Source of the DNA: an uncultured Clostridia bacterium
GTDB taxonomy: Bacteria > Bacillota > Clostridia > Oscillospirales > CAG-272
Length of the DNA: 64,000 nucleotides
Reading direction: 5' to 3'
Assembly (NCBI GenBank): GCA_946407735.1
Contig: CAMJPL010000005.1
Span: 62,001-126,000 of the forward strand
The notes beneath the pieces were generated by a model. The model did no database searches. It was not told the DNA's origin and worked only from the letters and a program-made list of their open reading frames with translations. A program made the position numbers and the translations under genes. This document shows positions 7,625 through 15,731 of the stretch, in pieces (within the stretch, counting starts at the first letter, position 1; each line of letters starts with the position of its first letter).

Positions 7625-9103
7625 TCAGCCCTCGATGGCGGAGAACAGGTCGATAGCCTTCTGAAGCGCCTTGTCGACCGATTTCTGCATCTTGGCGATG
7701 GTGGATTCGTAATCCGACTTGTTGGCGGCGAACTTGCCGGCGAAGACGCCGTCGCGGATCTGGTTGCTCCAGAATGTGTCGCCGAGATCGTTGATTCGGT
7801 TGCCGTAGATGATGTCGAGCATCTCGACAGAACGCTCGTCGCGGGCGTACTTGTTCTTGAGCACGACGTCATAGTACGCCGGGATGACCATCTTCATCGA
7901 CTCGCAGGCCATTACCTCCATGAAGGCTCCTGACATATCCTTGTTGGCGGCGAAATCGGTGACCACCATCAAAGAGCCGCCCTCGAAGCGGCTGTAATAA
8001 TCCTCCTGAGCCTCGTCCCACTTCGGGTACGGGATCAGACCGTAGTCGATGTCGCAGTCGCGGTAGAAATGCAGGAAAGCGACGCGGACGATGTTGTAAA
8101 GCGCCTGACCGTTCATGAAGACGGTGTTGTTCGCGTAGTCGGGTAGATGGCTGGAATCATGATATACGTTGTCCGAGTACATCATTGTGAATATTTTTGA
8201 CCAAAATGTGGCGAATTTCTGGTTCTCCGCCATGCGGAAGACCGGCGCGTCATTCTCGTCTTTTTCGACCGAGCGAAGCCCGGAGGCTATCCAGAAGCAC
8301 GGAAGCACCTGCTTCGGATGCGAGGTCAGGCCGTAACGGTCGTCGTCGGTGAACTGGCCGTCGCCGTTGAGATCGGCGACCACCTTTATCATGTTCTCGC
8401 CGAGCAGATCAAGCGTCCATTTGCCGGAGAGGATGGTGTCATAGTGATCGGCGAGACCGAAATCATTGCTCATGGTCTTGTTGAACATAAGCGTGTTGAC
8501 GCCCTCATATCCGCTGAGGTTGAAGTCGCCGTATGAGAAATACAGCCGGTTCAGCATCGATATGTCCTCGTTCATCGACTGTGACCAGTATTCGCGCGTC
8601 ACGTCCACATACGGCAGGCTGGTTATCGGCAGGATATTGCCGTTCTGGGCTATACTGAGAGCGTCGCGGTCGACGGTGAACATTATATCGTAGGCGTCGT
8701 CCCCGGCAGCTATCAGCTTCTGTATTATCGGCGTCGGCTGGTTCTCGCGCGTCTCGGCGATCTTGAGCCCGAGCATTTCCTCGACCTTCGCCGTGCGCTC
8801 ATACAGGGCGTCGTTCAGCACCTCTCCGTTCATCTGGTCGGCGATGAGCTGAGTGTTGTACGATGTTGTTTCCCAGCTGAGGACGCGGATAGTCTTGCCG
8901 CCGAAATCGAGATCAGCCGGAACATCGGTCATGATCTCCGGCTCGGCCGTGGTCTCTTCGGCGGCCGGAGCGTCGGCGTTCTGCGCGGCGGTCGTCGACG
9001 CCGGGGAAGGTGTGTCCGCCGTCTCGCCGCAGGCGGCGAAGGACGACAGCAGCATCAGCGCAGCCAAAAGCGCCGAGATGCTTTTTCCGCTGTAATGCTT
9101 CAT
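7625..9103 (-). CDS. Extracellular solute-binding lipoprotein (operon-terminal, paralogue 1)
   Basis: 492-residue secreted lipoprotein. A signal peptide ends in the lipobox FAAC with Cys25, followed by an Ala/Thr/Pro-rich linker to about residue 58, then a two-lobed periplasmic-binding-type domain (DFGGKTIRVLSWE start). A Ca-binding-like loop DLNGDGQFTDDD is at 244-255, right after GKWTLD. Late conserved segments are YYDVVLKNKYARDE and MLDIIYG. It is the last gene of an operon with two metallophosphoesterases, starting 27 bases after the second one and followed by a terminator. No ABC permease or ATPase is near. Paralogues of almost the same length are at 15732-17210 and 35672-37156. The ligand is unknown; a sugar or oligosaccharide is a guess from context. 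Confidence 0.88.
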   Translation of the reverse strand: MKHYSGKSISALLAALMLLSSFAACGETADTPSPASTTAAQNADAPAAEETTAEPEIMTDVPADLDFGGKTIRVLSWETTSYNTQLIADQMNGEVLNDALYERTAKVEEMLGLKIAETRENQPTPIIQKLIAAGDDAYDIMFTVDRDALSIAQNGNILPITSLPYVDVTREYWSQSMNEDISMLNRLYFSYGDFNLSGYEGVNTLMFNKTMSNDFGLADHYDTILSGKWTLDLLGENMIKVVADLNGDGQFTDDDRYGLTSHPKQVLPCFWIASGLRSVEKDENDAPVFRMAENQKFATFWSKIFTMMYSDNVYHDSSHLPDYANNTVFMNGQALYNIVRVAFLHFYRDCDIDYGLIPYPKWDEAQEDYYSRFEGGSLMVVTDFAANKDMSGAFMEVMACESMKMVIPAYYDVVLKNKYARDERSVEMLDIIYGNRINDLGDTFWSNQIRDGVFAGKFAANKSDYESTIAKMQKSVDKALQKAIDLFSAIEG

Positions 9104-9130
9104 TTATGTATCCTCCCAAAATCATTCGCT

Positions 9131-9991
9131 TTATATTATCGTAATCTCTCTCCCGCATTCCTTTATCCCGAGCCCCGTAACGTACTGCACGGCTCCGCCG
9201 GGAAGCAGGCTTTCGTGGTTGAAATGCAGATGCCCGGTAAGAACGGCCTTTATCAGCGGCTCGGAATTGACGTAATCGACGAAGCGCATCGTCGCCTCGC
9301 TCGGGCGGTATCGGACGGCGCGGTACTCGTTCGCTCCCGAAAGCAGATGCTCCTCGTCGCAGCCGACGAGATCGGGAGTGCCCGGCAGCACCGATATGAT
9401 CCTCTCGAACAGCGACTGCTCAAAGATCGGCACGTGCATGAAAAGCACTATCGGCAGTCCCTTTTCGGCTTCCCTTTTCAGCCGCCATGTCTGCCAGTCC
9501 TCGACCTGATTGTAGCTGTCGTCCATGCCGACGAAATTCACTCCGCCGACCTCCCTCGCCGAGAACAGCAGCTCCTTTCCGAGATACCGGCTCGTCTCGG
9601 GGTAGCTGGTCATGCGGTAGGCGTTGTCCTCCCAGCCGTCGAAAACGAAATGCACGTAATCGTGGTTGCCCGGCGTGAAGACGACGTTCTTCGCCCGCTC
9701 GAGGCACTGACGAGACCTTTCGAGGCTCAGCGCCGACATCAGGCTGACGAAATCGCCGGTATGGACGAGCAGGTCGCAGTTTTCATTCGCGTAATCGACG
9801 AGCTCGTCGAAATACTTCGGGAACAGCTCGCCGTCGGGATCGCCGTTCGATTTCTGCGAGGAAGCCAGCGCCTCGCGCTTTCGCGCGGAATCGCGCTCAT
9901 CCGCGAGATTGAAGTGGGTGTCGGTTATGTGCAGGACCTTAAGCGGCTTCTCTATGCCGATCTTCAGCGTCGATCTTACTATATCCAGCAT
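9131..9991 (-). CDS. Calcineurin-like metallophosphoesterase (copy 1 of a tandem pair)
   Basis: 286-residue phosphoesterase with the full dimetal motif set: ITDTHF (D24, H26), HTGDFVS near residue 97, PGNHDYVH near 124, FMHVP near 190 and TGHLHFNHE near 257. No signal peptide or membrane helix is seen, so it is likely cytoplasmic. It follows its sister gene with a 10-base gap and has GAGGGCGG upstream of ATG 9991. The pair shares strings such as DWQTWRL, REAEKGLPIVL and VGCDEEHLL, so it arose by tandem duplication. The substrate is unknown. Confidence 0.9.
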   Translation of the reverse strand: MLDIVRSTLKIGIEKPLKVLHITDTHFNLADERDSARKREALASSQKSNGDPDGELFPKYFDELVDYANENCDLLVHTGDFVSLMSALSLERSRQCLERAKNVVFTPGNHDYVHFVFDGWEDNAYRMTSYPETSRYLGKELLFSAREVGGVNFVGMDDSYNQVEDWQTWRLKREAEKGLPIVLFMHVPIFEQSLFERIISVLPGTPDLVGCDEEHLLSGANEYRAVRYRPSEATMRFVDYVNSEPLIKAVLTGHLHFNHESLLPGGAVQYVTGLGIKECGREITII

Positions 9992-10001
9992 GACGCCGCC
10001 C

Positions 10002-10856
10002 TCATTCGAGAGTGATCTCTCTCGCCGTGCCGTCGCTGCCGCAGCCGGTCACGATCTGTGGCAGACCTTCCCTTATCACGCTCTCGAAGTTGTAGTGCAG
10101 ATGCCCGGTGAGGATGAGCTTGATCAGCGGCTCGCTCTTTATGTAGTCGATCATGCGCAGGGTCGGCTCGTCGGGACGCTGCTGGACGGCGCGGAACTCG
10201 CTGTACGGCAGCAGATGCTCCTCGTCGCAGCCGACGATATAGGCGCAGTCGGCGTGAGGCTTCGCCATATGATGATCGTACAGAGACTGCTCGAACAGCG
10301 GATCGTGGAAGACGAGCACTATCGGCAGTCCCTTTTCGGCCTCGCGTCTGAGCCGCCACGTCTGCCAGTCGGCGAAATGATAATAGCCGTTGTCGATGCC
10401 GACGACATTGACGCCGCCGACCACGCGGGAATTCCAGAACATCGGGACGCCGAGCCCGAAGCCCATCTGCATGTAGCTGGTCATGCGGTAGGAAAGATCC
10501 TCCCACGCCTCGCCGACCCAGCGGGAGTACTCGTGGTTGCCGGCGATGAAGAAGATGCCGTCGTCCTTAAGTATCTCGCGCGCCTTCGCGACGTTCGCGT
10601 GCGAGACGAAATCGATAAGATCCCCGGAATGCACCAGAAGATCGCAGTTCTCCTTCGAGTAGGCGATCTGCTCCCTGAGATTCGCCTCAACGCTTCCGTC
10701 GACATCGCCGAAGTCCCTGCCCCTCGCTTTCGCGAGCTGGCGCTTTTTCTCGTCGTCCAGCTCATCGGCGAGCGTGAGATGCGTGTCGGTGACGTGCAGA
10801 AGCTTTACCGGCTTCTCAAGGCCTATTTCAAATGTGTTTTTCGCAAGCTTGATCAT
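10002..10856 (-). CDS. Calcineurin-like metallophosphoesterase (copy 2 of a tandem pair)
   Basis: 284-residue paralogue of the downstream gene with VTDTHLTL, HSGDLIDF, AGNHEYSR, VFHDP and TGHLHYNFE motifs. In this copy the GNHD motif reads GNHE, which is also accepted in the family. ATG at 10856 is chosen because GGAGAA lies 6 bases upstream; a longer frame starting at 10910 runs through the promoter. It is the first gene of the three-gene unit ending in the solute-binding lipoprotein at 7625-9103. No export signal is visible. The substrate is unknown. Confidence 0.9.
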   Translation of the reverse strand: MIKLAKNTFEIGLEKPVKLLHVTDTHLTLADELDDEKKRQLAKARGRDFGDVDGSVEANLREQIAYSKENCDLLVHSGDLIDFVSHANVAKAREILKDDGIFFIAGNHEYSRWVGEAWEDLSYRMTSYMQMGFGLGVPMFWNSRVVGGVNVVGIDNGYYHFADWQTWRLRREAEKGLPIVLVFHDPLFEQSLYDHHMAKPHADCAYIVGCDEEHLLPYSEFRAVQQRPDEPTLRMIDYIKSEPLIKLILTGHLHYNFESVIREGLPQIVTGCGSDGTAREITLE

Positions 10857-10886
10857 GATGTTCTCCGTTCGTTGTATGACGCAAAC

Positions 10887-10915
10887 ATTATACCTCATTT
10901 GAACGGGCATGACAA
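10887..10915 (-). promoter_or_regulatory. Promoter of the phosphoesterase/binding-protein operon
   Basis: TTGTCA (10910-10915) and TATAAT (10887-10892) on the minus strand with a 17-base spacer, 31 bases upstream of the chosen ATG. Confidence 0.8.
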
Positions 10916-11008
10916 AGATTATTTATTGAACAGTCTATTAATTTTTTTCGTCTTCATGCAGCCGTGAATATGTTTTTTCATCAGAAACAAAAAATTTGCC
11001 GAAAACTG

Positions 11009-11037
11009 GTGACAAAAGGTTCCGGATATGGTATAAT
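11009..11037 (+). promoter_or_regulatory. Promoter of the C39-like peptidase gene
   Basis: GTGACA (11009-11014) and TATAAT (11032-11037) with a 17-base spacer, diverging from the promoter of the phosphoesterase operon. Confidence 0.75.
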
Positions 11038-11069
11038 TATTGTCAGAAATCAACAACGGAGATATATAA

Positions 11070-12557
11070 ATGCCAATCGCAAGCAAAACCGACGCGAAGG
11101 CTGTGACGTCGGCCGTACTCGCGGCCGCTCTGATGCTGAGCGTGACCGTATATTTCGCCTCCGCGGCGGACGGCAGGAACCCCTCCGCCGATCCGATCAC
11201 GGCGGCAGAGACCGGCGTCGGCGCCGGAGCCGGGCGGTACGCCGCCGGCACCGAGGCGCCTGAGACGGACGCCCCGGATACCGCGTCCGATAATGAGACG
11301 GCGGCTCCCGAAACCGACAAAGCCGCACAGCCGGAAACGGAAAAGCCGGAGACCACGAAAAAGGAAACGGCCGCCCCCGAAACGACGAAGCCGGAGACGA
11401 CAAAACCCGAAACGACAAAGAAGGAAACGACGGCTCCCGAGACGACGAAACCCGAGACAACGAAACCCGAGACGACGAAAAAAGAGACCGAGGCTCCCGC
11501 GCCCGCGGTCCCTGCTTCCTCTGCGCCCGCGGCGGGAGCGGCCAAAGTCTCGACGACCTACACCGGGACGATATCGTCGGCGACGCTGAATCATATAGAC
11601 GTCCGCATCGAATACACCGTCGTGATAAAGGAAGGCGAAACCAGCGCCACCGTCGCGGCCGACGCCTATCTCGACTTCCTTAACCTGAAGGTGAACGATC
11701 CCCGCAAAGGGAACCTCGTCATCGGCAGCACTAAAAAGGCCTATTCCACCGGCGCGATATCGGAGACCGACCGCAACAGCCATTCGCTGCTGCTCGCTTC
11801 GAACCGCGTCAGCGTCCCGCTGTCCGACGGCACGATAAAGCTGTCCGCCGAGTGGAACCTCGGCGGCAGATACGCCGGTCATTATCTCGGCAACATCGTC
11901 GCCGAGGGATATGTGACGCTCACAGACGGATACGAGACGATGCCGAACTCGGCCGGTCTCGACGTGAAAAACATCCTCCAGACGCCGGAGCTGCCGAACG
12001 GCTGCGAGGTGACGAGCCTCGCGATAGTTCTGAACTATCTCGGCTTCAACGCAGACAAGGTCAGTCTTTCCGACAACCTTCTCGCCAAGAAGGTGCCGTA
12101 CACCGACGCCAACCCGGCGAAGGAGAACGCCGGCAATCCCCGCGACGCCGTGAAATCATACGGCTGCTGGGCCCCCGTCATCCGCGACACGGCGGTGAAG
12201 TATCTGTCGAACATAGTTTCGACCGGAAGCTCGGCGAAATACGATCCGAGGGACCTCACCGGCACTCATCCGCGCGAGCTTTACAGGCTCGTCAGTCTCG
12301 GCATCCCGGTCATCGTGTGGGTGACGAACCCGATAGACGACGCGCCTTACCTGATGAACAGCTGGACGGCGAAGGACGGCGCTCTGATCAACTGGAAGCA
12401 TCCGTCGCACACCGTCGTGCTGACCGGCTATGATCTCAGCGGAAAGACCGTCACGCTCTCCGACCCGCTTCAGGGGACCGTCAAGGTGTCTGCGGAGATA
12501 TTCGAGACCCGCTACGCCCAGATGGGAAGTCAGGCGGTGGCGATATTAGCCGGCTGA
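11070..12557 (+). CDS. Secreted C39-family cysteine peptidase with PETTK-repeat linker
   Basis: 495-residue exported protein. An N-terminal hydrophobic signal (about residues 11-32) is followed by a low-complexity Pro/Glu/Thr/Lys linker (residues ~60-145) and a middle beta-rich region (~150-290). The C-terminal papain-like C39_2 domain carries catalytic Cys312 in LPNGCEVTSLAIVL, His447 in HPSHTVVLTGYD and an Asp in LSDPLQG. There is no LPxTG tail or lipobox, so it is either released or held by an uncleaved signal helix. ATG 11070 has GGAGAT upstream. The gene stands alone with its own promoter. C39_2 proteins differ from bacteriocin-processing C39 domains of ABC exporters, and a cell-surface or peptide-processing role is only inferred. 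Confidence 0.85.
   Translation: MPIASKTDAKAVTSAVLAAALMLSVTVYFASAADGRNPSADPITAAETGVGAGAGRYAAGTEAPETDAPDTASDNETAAPETDKAAQPETEKPETTKKETAAPETTKPETTKPETTKKETTAPETTKPETTKPETTKKETEAPAPAVPASSAPAAGAAKVSTTYTGTISSATLNHIDVRIEYTVVIKEGETSATVAADAYLDFLNLKVNDPRKGNLVIGSTKKAYSTGAISETDRNSHSLLLASNRVSVPLSDGTIKLSAEWNLGGRYAGHYLGNIVAEGYVTLTDGYETMPNSAGLDVKNILQTPELPNGCEVTSLAIVLNYLGFNADKVSLSDNLLAKKVPYTDANPAKENAGNPRDAVKSYGCWAPVIRDTAVKYLSNIVSTGSSAKYDPRDLTGTHPRELYRLVSLGIPVIVWVTNPIDDAPYLMNSWTAKDGALINWKHPSHTVVLTGYDLSGKTVTLSDPLQGTVKVSAEIFETRYAQMGSQAVAILAG
11338..11493 (+). repeat. In-gene direct repeats encoding PETTK-type units
   Basis: Tandem near-identical 15-base units (cccgagacgacgaaa-like) encode repeated PETTK, broken by KKET(A/T)A. 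They form the flexible linker of the C39-like protein. Such repeats are prone to copy-number change. They have no unique spacers, so this is not a CRISPR. Confidence 0.9.
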
Positions 12558-12574
12558 TCCGGGCCTCGGAGGGC

Positions 12575-12835
12575 TCAGTACAGCTCCCTCAGTACCAGAT
12601 CTGTCGATCCGGGGTTCGGACCGTTTTCGATCCTTCTCACCTTCGGATTGTTTCTGTACCTCGATCGGATCATGTCCCTTATCGCGGTCCCGCCGTGATA
12701 TCCGTGTATCACCCTTATCCGGTAAACCGAATTGTTCGCCCGTCTGACACTTGAGTCGACGGCGACGGCCGCCTGATCGACCGTCATGCCGTGCACGTCG
12801 ACCTCGACGGCTCCGGCGCTGATAAATCCCGCCAT
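12575..12835 (-). CDS. Small Smr-domain protein
   Basis: 86-residue stand-alone Smr domain, as found at the C-terminus of MutS2. Signature VEVDVHGMTVDQA (the conserved DxH) lies near residues 10-22, and IRVIHGYHGGTAIRDMIR (the HGxGxG-like motif) is near 40-57. Smr domains are nucleases or nucleic-acid binders. ATG 12835 has AAAGGAG upstream; a TTG one codon earlier is also possible. It is convergent with the C39 gene (17-base gap between stops), and divergent from the glycerol-phosphate dehydrogenase. Confidence 0.88.
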   Translation of the reverse strand: MAGFISAGAVEVDVHGMTVDQAAVAVDSSVRRANNSVYRIRVIHGYHGGTAIRDMIRSRYRNNPKVRRIENGPNPGSTDLVLRELY

Positions 12836-12886
12836 CAAAAGCTCCTTTCCCGCTGCGCCGCATCGTCCGGCGCGATCCGCTGATAT

Positions 12887-12895
12887 ATTTTACCA
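12887..12895 (-). promoter_or_regulatory. Extended -10 promoter of the Smr gene
   Basis: TGGTAAAAT on the minus strand (-10 TAAAAT at 12887-12892 with an upstream TG). No good -35 is seen, which is usual for extended -10 promoters. Confidence 0.5.
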
Positions 12896-12967
12896 TACCT
12901 GCGCCTTAAATTCATGCAGCATTATTGAATTTTATCATAATATTCCGCTTTGAAGGAGAGATGCGAT

Positions 12968-14260
12968 TTGCTCGATATAAAGAAGATCGTCGACAGCCTT
13001 CAGGGCTGCCCGTGCGGACGCCCTCACAAGGTAGATATAAAGGGAGTCGAGATAGGCCACGGCCTCAAGGCCCGGACGGCCGACATACTCAGCGGCTACG
13101 GCTTCCCGAAGCGTCTGCTCGCCGTCGCCGACAAGAACACTCTCGCGGCGGCCGACGGAGTGCTCGAGGTGCTCCGAGCCGGTGGCTTCGAGACGGAGCT
13201 CGAGATGTACCGCGATCTCCGCGTCGCCGATATGGGCGAATGCGACAGGATAGCCGGGATATGCCGCGAAAAGAAGCTCGACGGCATAATCTCGATCGGC
13301 ACCGGATCGCTGAACGACACCTGCCGCCTCGCCGCGCTGAAGGCCGACACCGAATTCTGCATCTTCGCCACCGCGCCGTCGATGGACGGCTTCGCCTCCG
13401 GTACCGCGCCGATCACCACCGGCAACTTCAAGGTGACGCACCCGGCGCGCCAGCCGTCGGTGATAATCGCCGACACCTCCATCCTCGCGAAGGCTCCCGC
13501 CGTGCTCAAATCGGCCGGCTTCGGCGACATGATCGGAAAGCTGACCGGACTCGTCGACTGGCGGGTATCGTCGCTCATCACCGGCGAGTATTACTGCGAG
13601 AACATCGCCGCCCTCACCGAGGAGGCGCTGAGACGGGTGATATCGCTCGCCCCGCGCGTGACCGAGGAGAGCGAGGAGGCCGCCGGGGCGATCATGGAGG
13701 CTCTGATAATCACCGGCATCGCCATGAAGCTCGGCGACAGCGTCCGCCCAGCCTCCGGCGACGAGCATATAATCTCCCACTACTGGGAGATAAAGAAGCT
13801 GGAAAACGGCCTGATCTCCGACTTCCACGGCCGCAAAGTAGGCGTCGCCACGCTGATCTGCTCAAGGATATACCATTATCTCGCCTCTATCGAGACGGTC
13901 GACCCGAAGCCGGAAAAACTCGACTGGGACGACATTTACTCGACGTACGGCCCGAATTTCGTCGGCGACGTGAAGCGCCTCAACGATCCGACGGTGACGA
14001 CGGAGACGACTCCGGAGATCGTCCGCGAATGCTGGCCGCAGATACGCAGGATAGTGCTCGACACTCTCCCCTCCGACGACGAGCTGCTGTCGATAATGAA
14101 GTCGGCCGGCGCCGCCACGACCATCTCCGACATTGCCGTATCGCCGAAGCTCGGTCTTGAGGGCGTGATATATCACCCCTACATGCGTCACCGCATGACC
14201 CTCATGCGCCTTATCCCGATGCTGGGCATAAAGATGGACTGGCAGAAGTTCATTGAATGA
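12968..14260 (+). CDS. sn-glycerol-1-phosphate dehydrogenase (AraM/EgsA family)
   Basis: Reduces dihydroxyacetone phosphate to sn-glycerol 1-phosphate, an NAD(P)H and metal-dependent reaction. The Rossmann part shows ISIGTGSLNDTCR (the GGGS-like NAD site) and FATAPSMDGFASG (metal Asp). The helical part shows RPASGDEHIISHYWE with the metal-binding His residues, a strong match to the G1P dehydrogenase family. The N-terminal CPCGRPH segment is also typical of AraM. A TTG at 12968 is chosen because GGAG lies 9 bases upstream; an in-frame TTG at 12950 sits on the ribosome site itself. It leads a three-gene unit with a GH5-like protein and a solute-binding protein. In archaea this enzyme makes the lipid backbone; in Firmicutes it can feed archaeal-type glycerol-phosphate products. 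Confidence 0.93.
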   Translation: MLDIKKIVDSLQGCPCGRPHKVDIKGVEIGHGLKARTADILSGYGFPKRLLAVADKNTLAAADGVLEVLRAGGFETELEMYRDLRVADMGECDRIAGICREKKLDGIISIGTGSLNDTCRLAALKADTEFCIFATAPSMDGFASGTAPITTGNFKVTHPARQPSVIIADTSILAKAPAVLKSAGFGDMIGKLTGLVDWRVSSLITGEYYCENIAALTEEALRRVISLAPRVTEESEEAAGAIMEALIITGIAMKLGDSVRPASGDEHIISHYWEIKKLENGLISDFHGRKVGVATLICSRIYHYLASIETVDPKPEKLDWDDIYSTYGPNFVGDVKRLNDPTVTTETTPEIVRECWPQIRRIVLDTLPSDDELLSIMKSAGAATTISDIAVSPKLGLEGVIYHPYMRHRMTLMRLIPMLGIKMDWQKFIE

Positions 14261-14318
14261 CAGCATAATTCACGATAAAAATCCGCCTGCAACAATACCG
14301 CCGATCCATCTTTGACCA

Positions 14319-15662
14319 ATGAACAAGAAACATTACGGCCTGCACGTCGCGAAAAACGGCGGCGTCACCCTTTCCGGCAGAGCATTCAAGGGCTTCGGGC
14401 TCAACTATTTCGGAGCCTTCGCGCATTACTGGCACCGGCCTCTCGACAAGGCGCTGTTCAGAGACGCCTTCGCCAAGATCAAGACCTACGGCATCGACTA
14501 TATCCGCATGCCTTTCTGCGGCGGCAGCGCCAACTACTTCAGCCGCTGGGACAGCGATCCCGAATGGATATACAGCCATCTCGACGCCGTCGTGTGCGCC
14601 GCCGAGGAGCTGCATCTCGGGCTCATCGCCGATCTCTGCTGGAGCTGCGCCGCCATCCCGGAGCATCTAAAGGGGCACCGTTCCGATTACGGCGACCCGG
14701 AAAGCGAGACGGTGAAATACGCGCTGAAATACATCCGCGCCATCGTCTCCCGATACGCCGACAGCCCGGCTGTCTGGGGATGGGAGATAGGGAATGAGTA
14801 CAATCTCGAAGCCGACCTCTGCGACGGGCGCAACTGGAGCTGGCTCCCGCAGTATGTGAAGTCCCCGACCGGCTTCGACTACATGACGTCGAAGGAGATG
14901 CTCACCTTCTTCTCCCTCGCCGCCGAAGCGGTCCGTGAGACCGACCCGTGGAGGATGATATCCTCCGGTCACGGCGAGACCCGTCCTCAGGCGGCGTCGC
15001 TTGCCGCCGCGGCGGAGAGCGTCAACCCGATGACCCACATCTGGACCACCCGCTGGGACGAGCAGCCGAGAGAGGATTTCGACAGGATCAACGGGATCAT
15101 GGCTCCCGACCCGATCGACACCCTTTCCTTCCACCTATCGCACGCCACGAGCGACGGCAGCGAGAGGTACATCGAGAGCTTTGAGCGCTTCGGCGACGTC
15201 CTGAGTCAGGAGGAATACCTTTCGGCGTACGCGTCGTCCGCCTCGGAGCTGAAAAAGGCGGTCTTCCTCGGAGAGATGGGGGATTACTGCGATCTCAGAG
15301 GCGAGGCCGAGACGGCGGAGCATTTCCGCACCCTCTGCGAGGACATCCTCGACGCCGGGATCCCGCTCGCCTGCGCCTGTCTGTTCCAGAATTTCAACGA
15401 ATCCGAGATGAACGGCTCCTTCATGTCGATCATGGGGGAAATGAACGACGGCATAAAGCAGGCGATGAAGATCAACGTCGACAAGGCCTGGCCGAAGGAG
15501 AAAAAGAAGAAGCCGTCCGCCGAAAAGCCGGAGGCAGACGGGCAGACGGCCGAAAAGCCGAAGAAGAAGCGCGGCGGGAAGATAGCCGCCGGGCTCATCC
15601 TGACTGCTGCCGCGGGGATCGCGGCGGCTGCCGCAATCAAAAGGACATCGGGGAAAAGATGA
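14319..15662 (+). CDS. GH5-like glycoside hydrolase with C-terminal membrane anchor
   Basis: 447-residue clan GH-A-like TIM barrel. The likely acid/base is Glu160 in WEIGNEYN and the likely nucleophile is Glu319 in FLGEMGDY, placed as expected at strands 4 and 7. KGFGLNYFGAF at the start and the DYIRMPF segment fit mannanase-like GH5. No N-terminal signal peptide is present. A Lys/Glu-rich tail (residues ~390-420) is followed by one hydrophobic helix (GKIAAGLILTAAAGIAAAAA) and a short basic end. Without an export signal the catalytic domain would stay cytoplasmic, tail-anchored to the membrane. It lies 58 bases after the AraM gene and 69 before the binding protein. Substrate unknown. Confidence 0.82.
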   Translation: MNKKHYGLHVAKNGGVTLSGRAFKGFGLNYFGAFAHYWHRPLDKALFRDAFAKIKTYGIDYIRMPFCGGSANYFSRWDSDPEWIYSHLDAVVCAAEELHLGLIADLCWSCAAIPEHLKGHRSDYGDPESETVKYALKYIRAIVSRYADSPAVWGWEIGNEYNLEADLCDGRNWSWLPQYVKSPTGFDYMTSKEMLTFFSLAAEAVRETDPWRMISSGHGETRPQAASLAAAAESVNPMTHIWTTRWDEQPREDFDRINGIMAPDPIDTLSFHLSHATSDGSERYIESFERFGDVLSQEEYLSAYASSASELKKAVFLGEMGDYCDLRGEAETAEHFRTLCEDILDAGIPLACACLFQNFNESEMNGSFMSIMGEMNDGIKQAMKINVDKAWPKEKKKKPSAEKPEADGQTAEKPKKKRGGKIAAGLILTAAAGIAAAAAIKRTSGKR

Positions 15663-15731
15663 CATCAGGCGGGCACATCGCCGCCGATCGCATTTTTGAT
15701 CACACAAACCATATATAAGGAGCTGGAGAAA

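Noticed and set aside
11338-11493. Possible CRISPR-like repeat array
   Set aside because: Units are contiguous, have no unique spacers and encode a protein linker.
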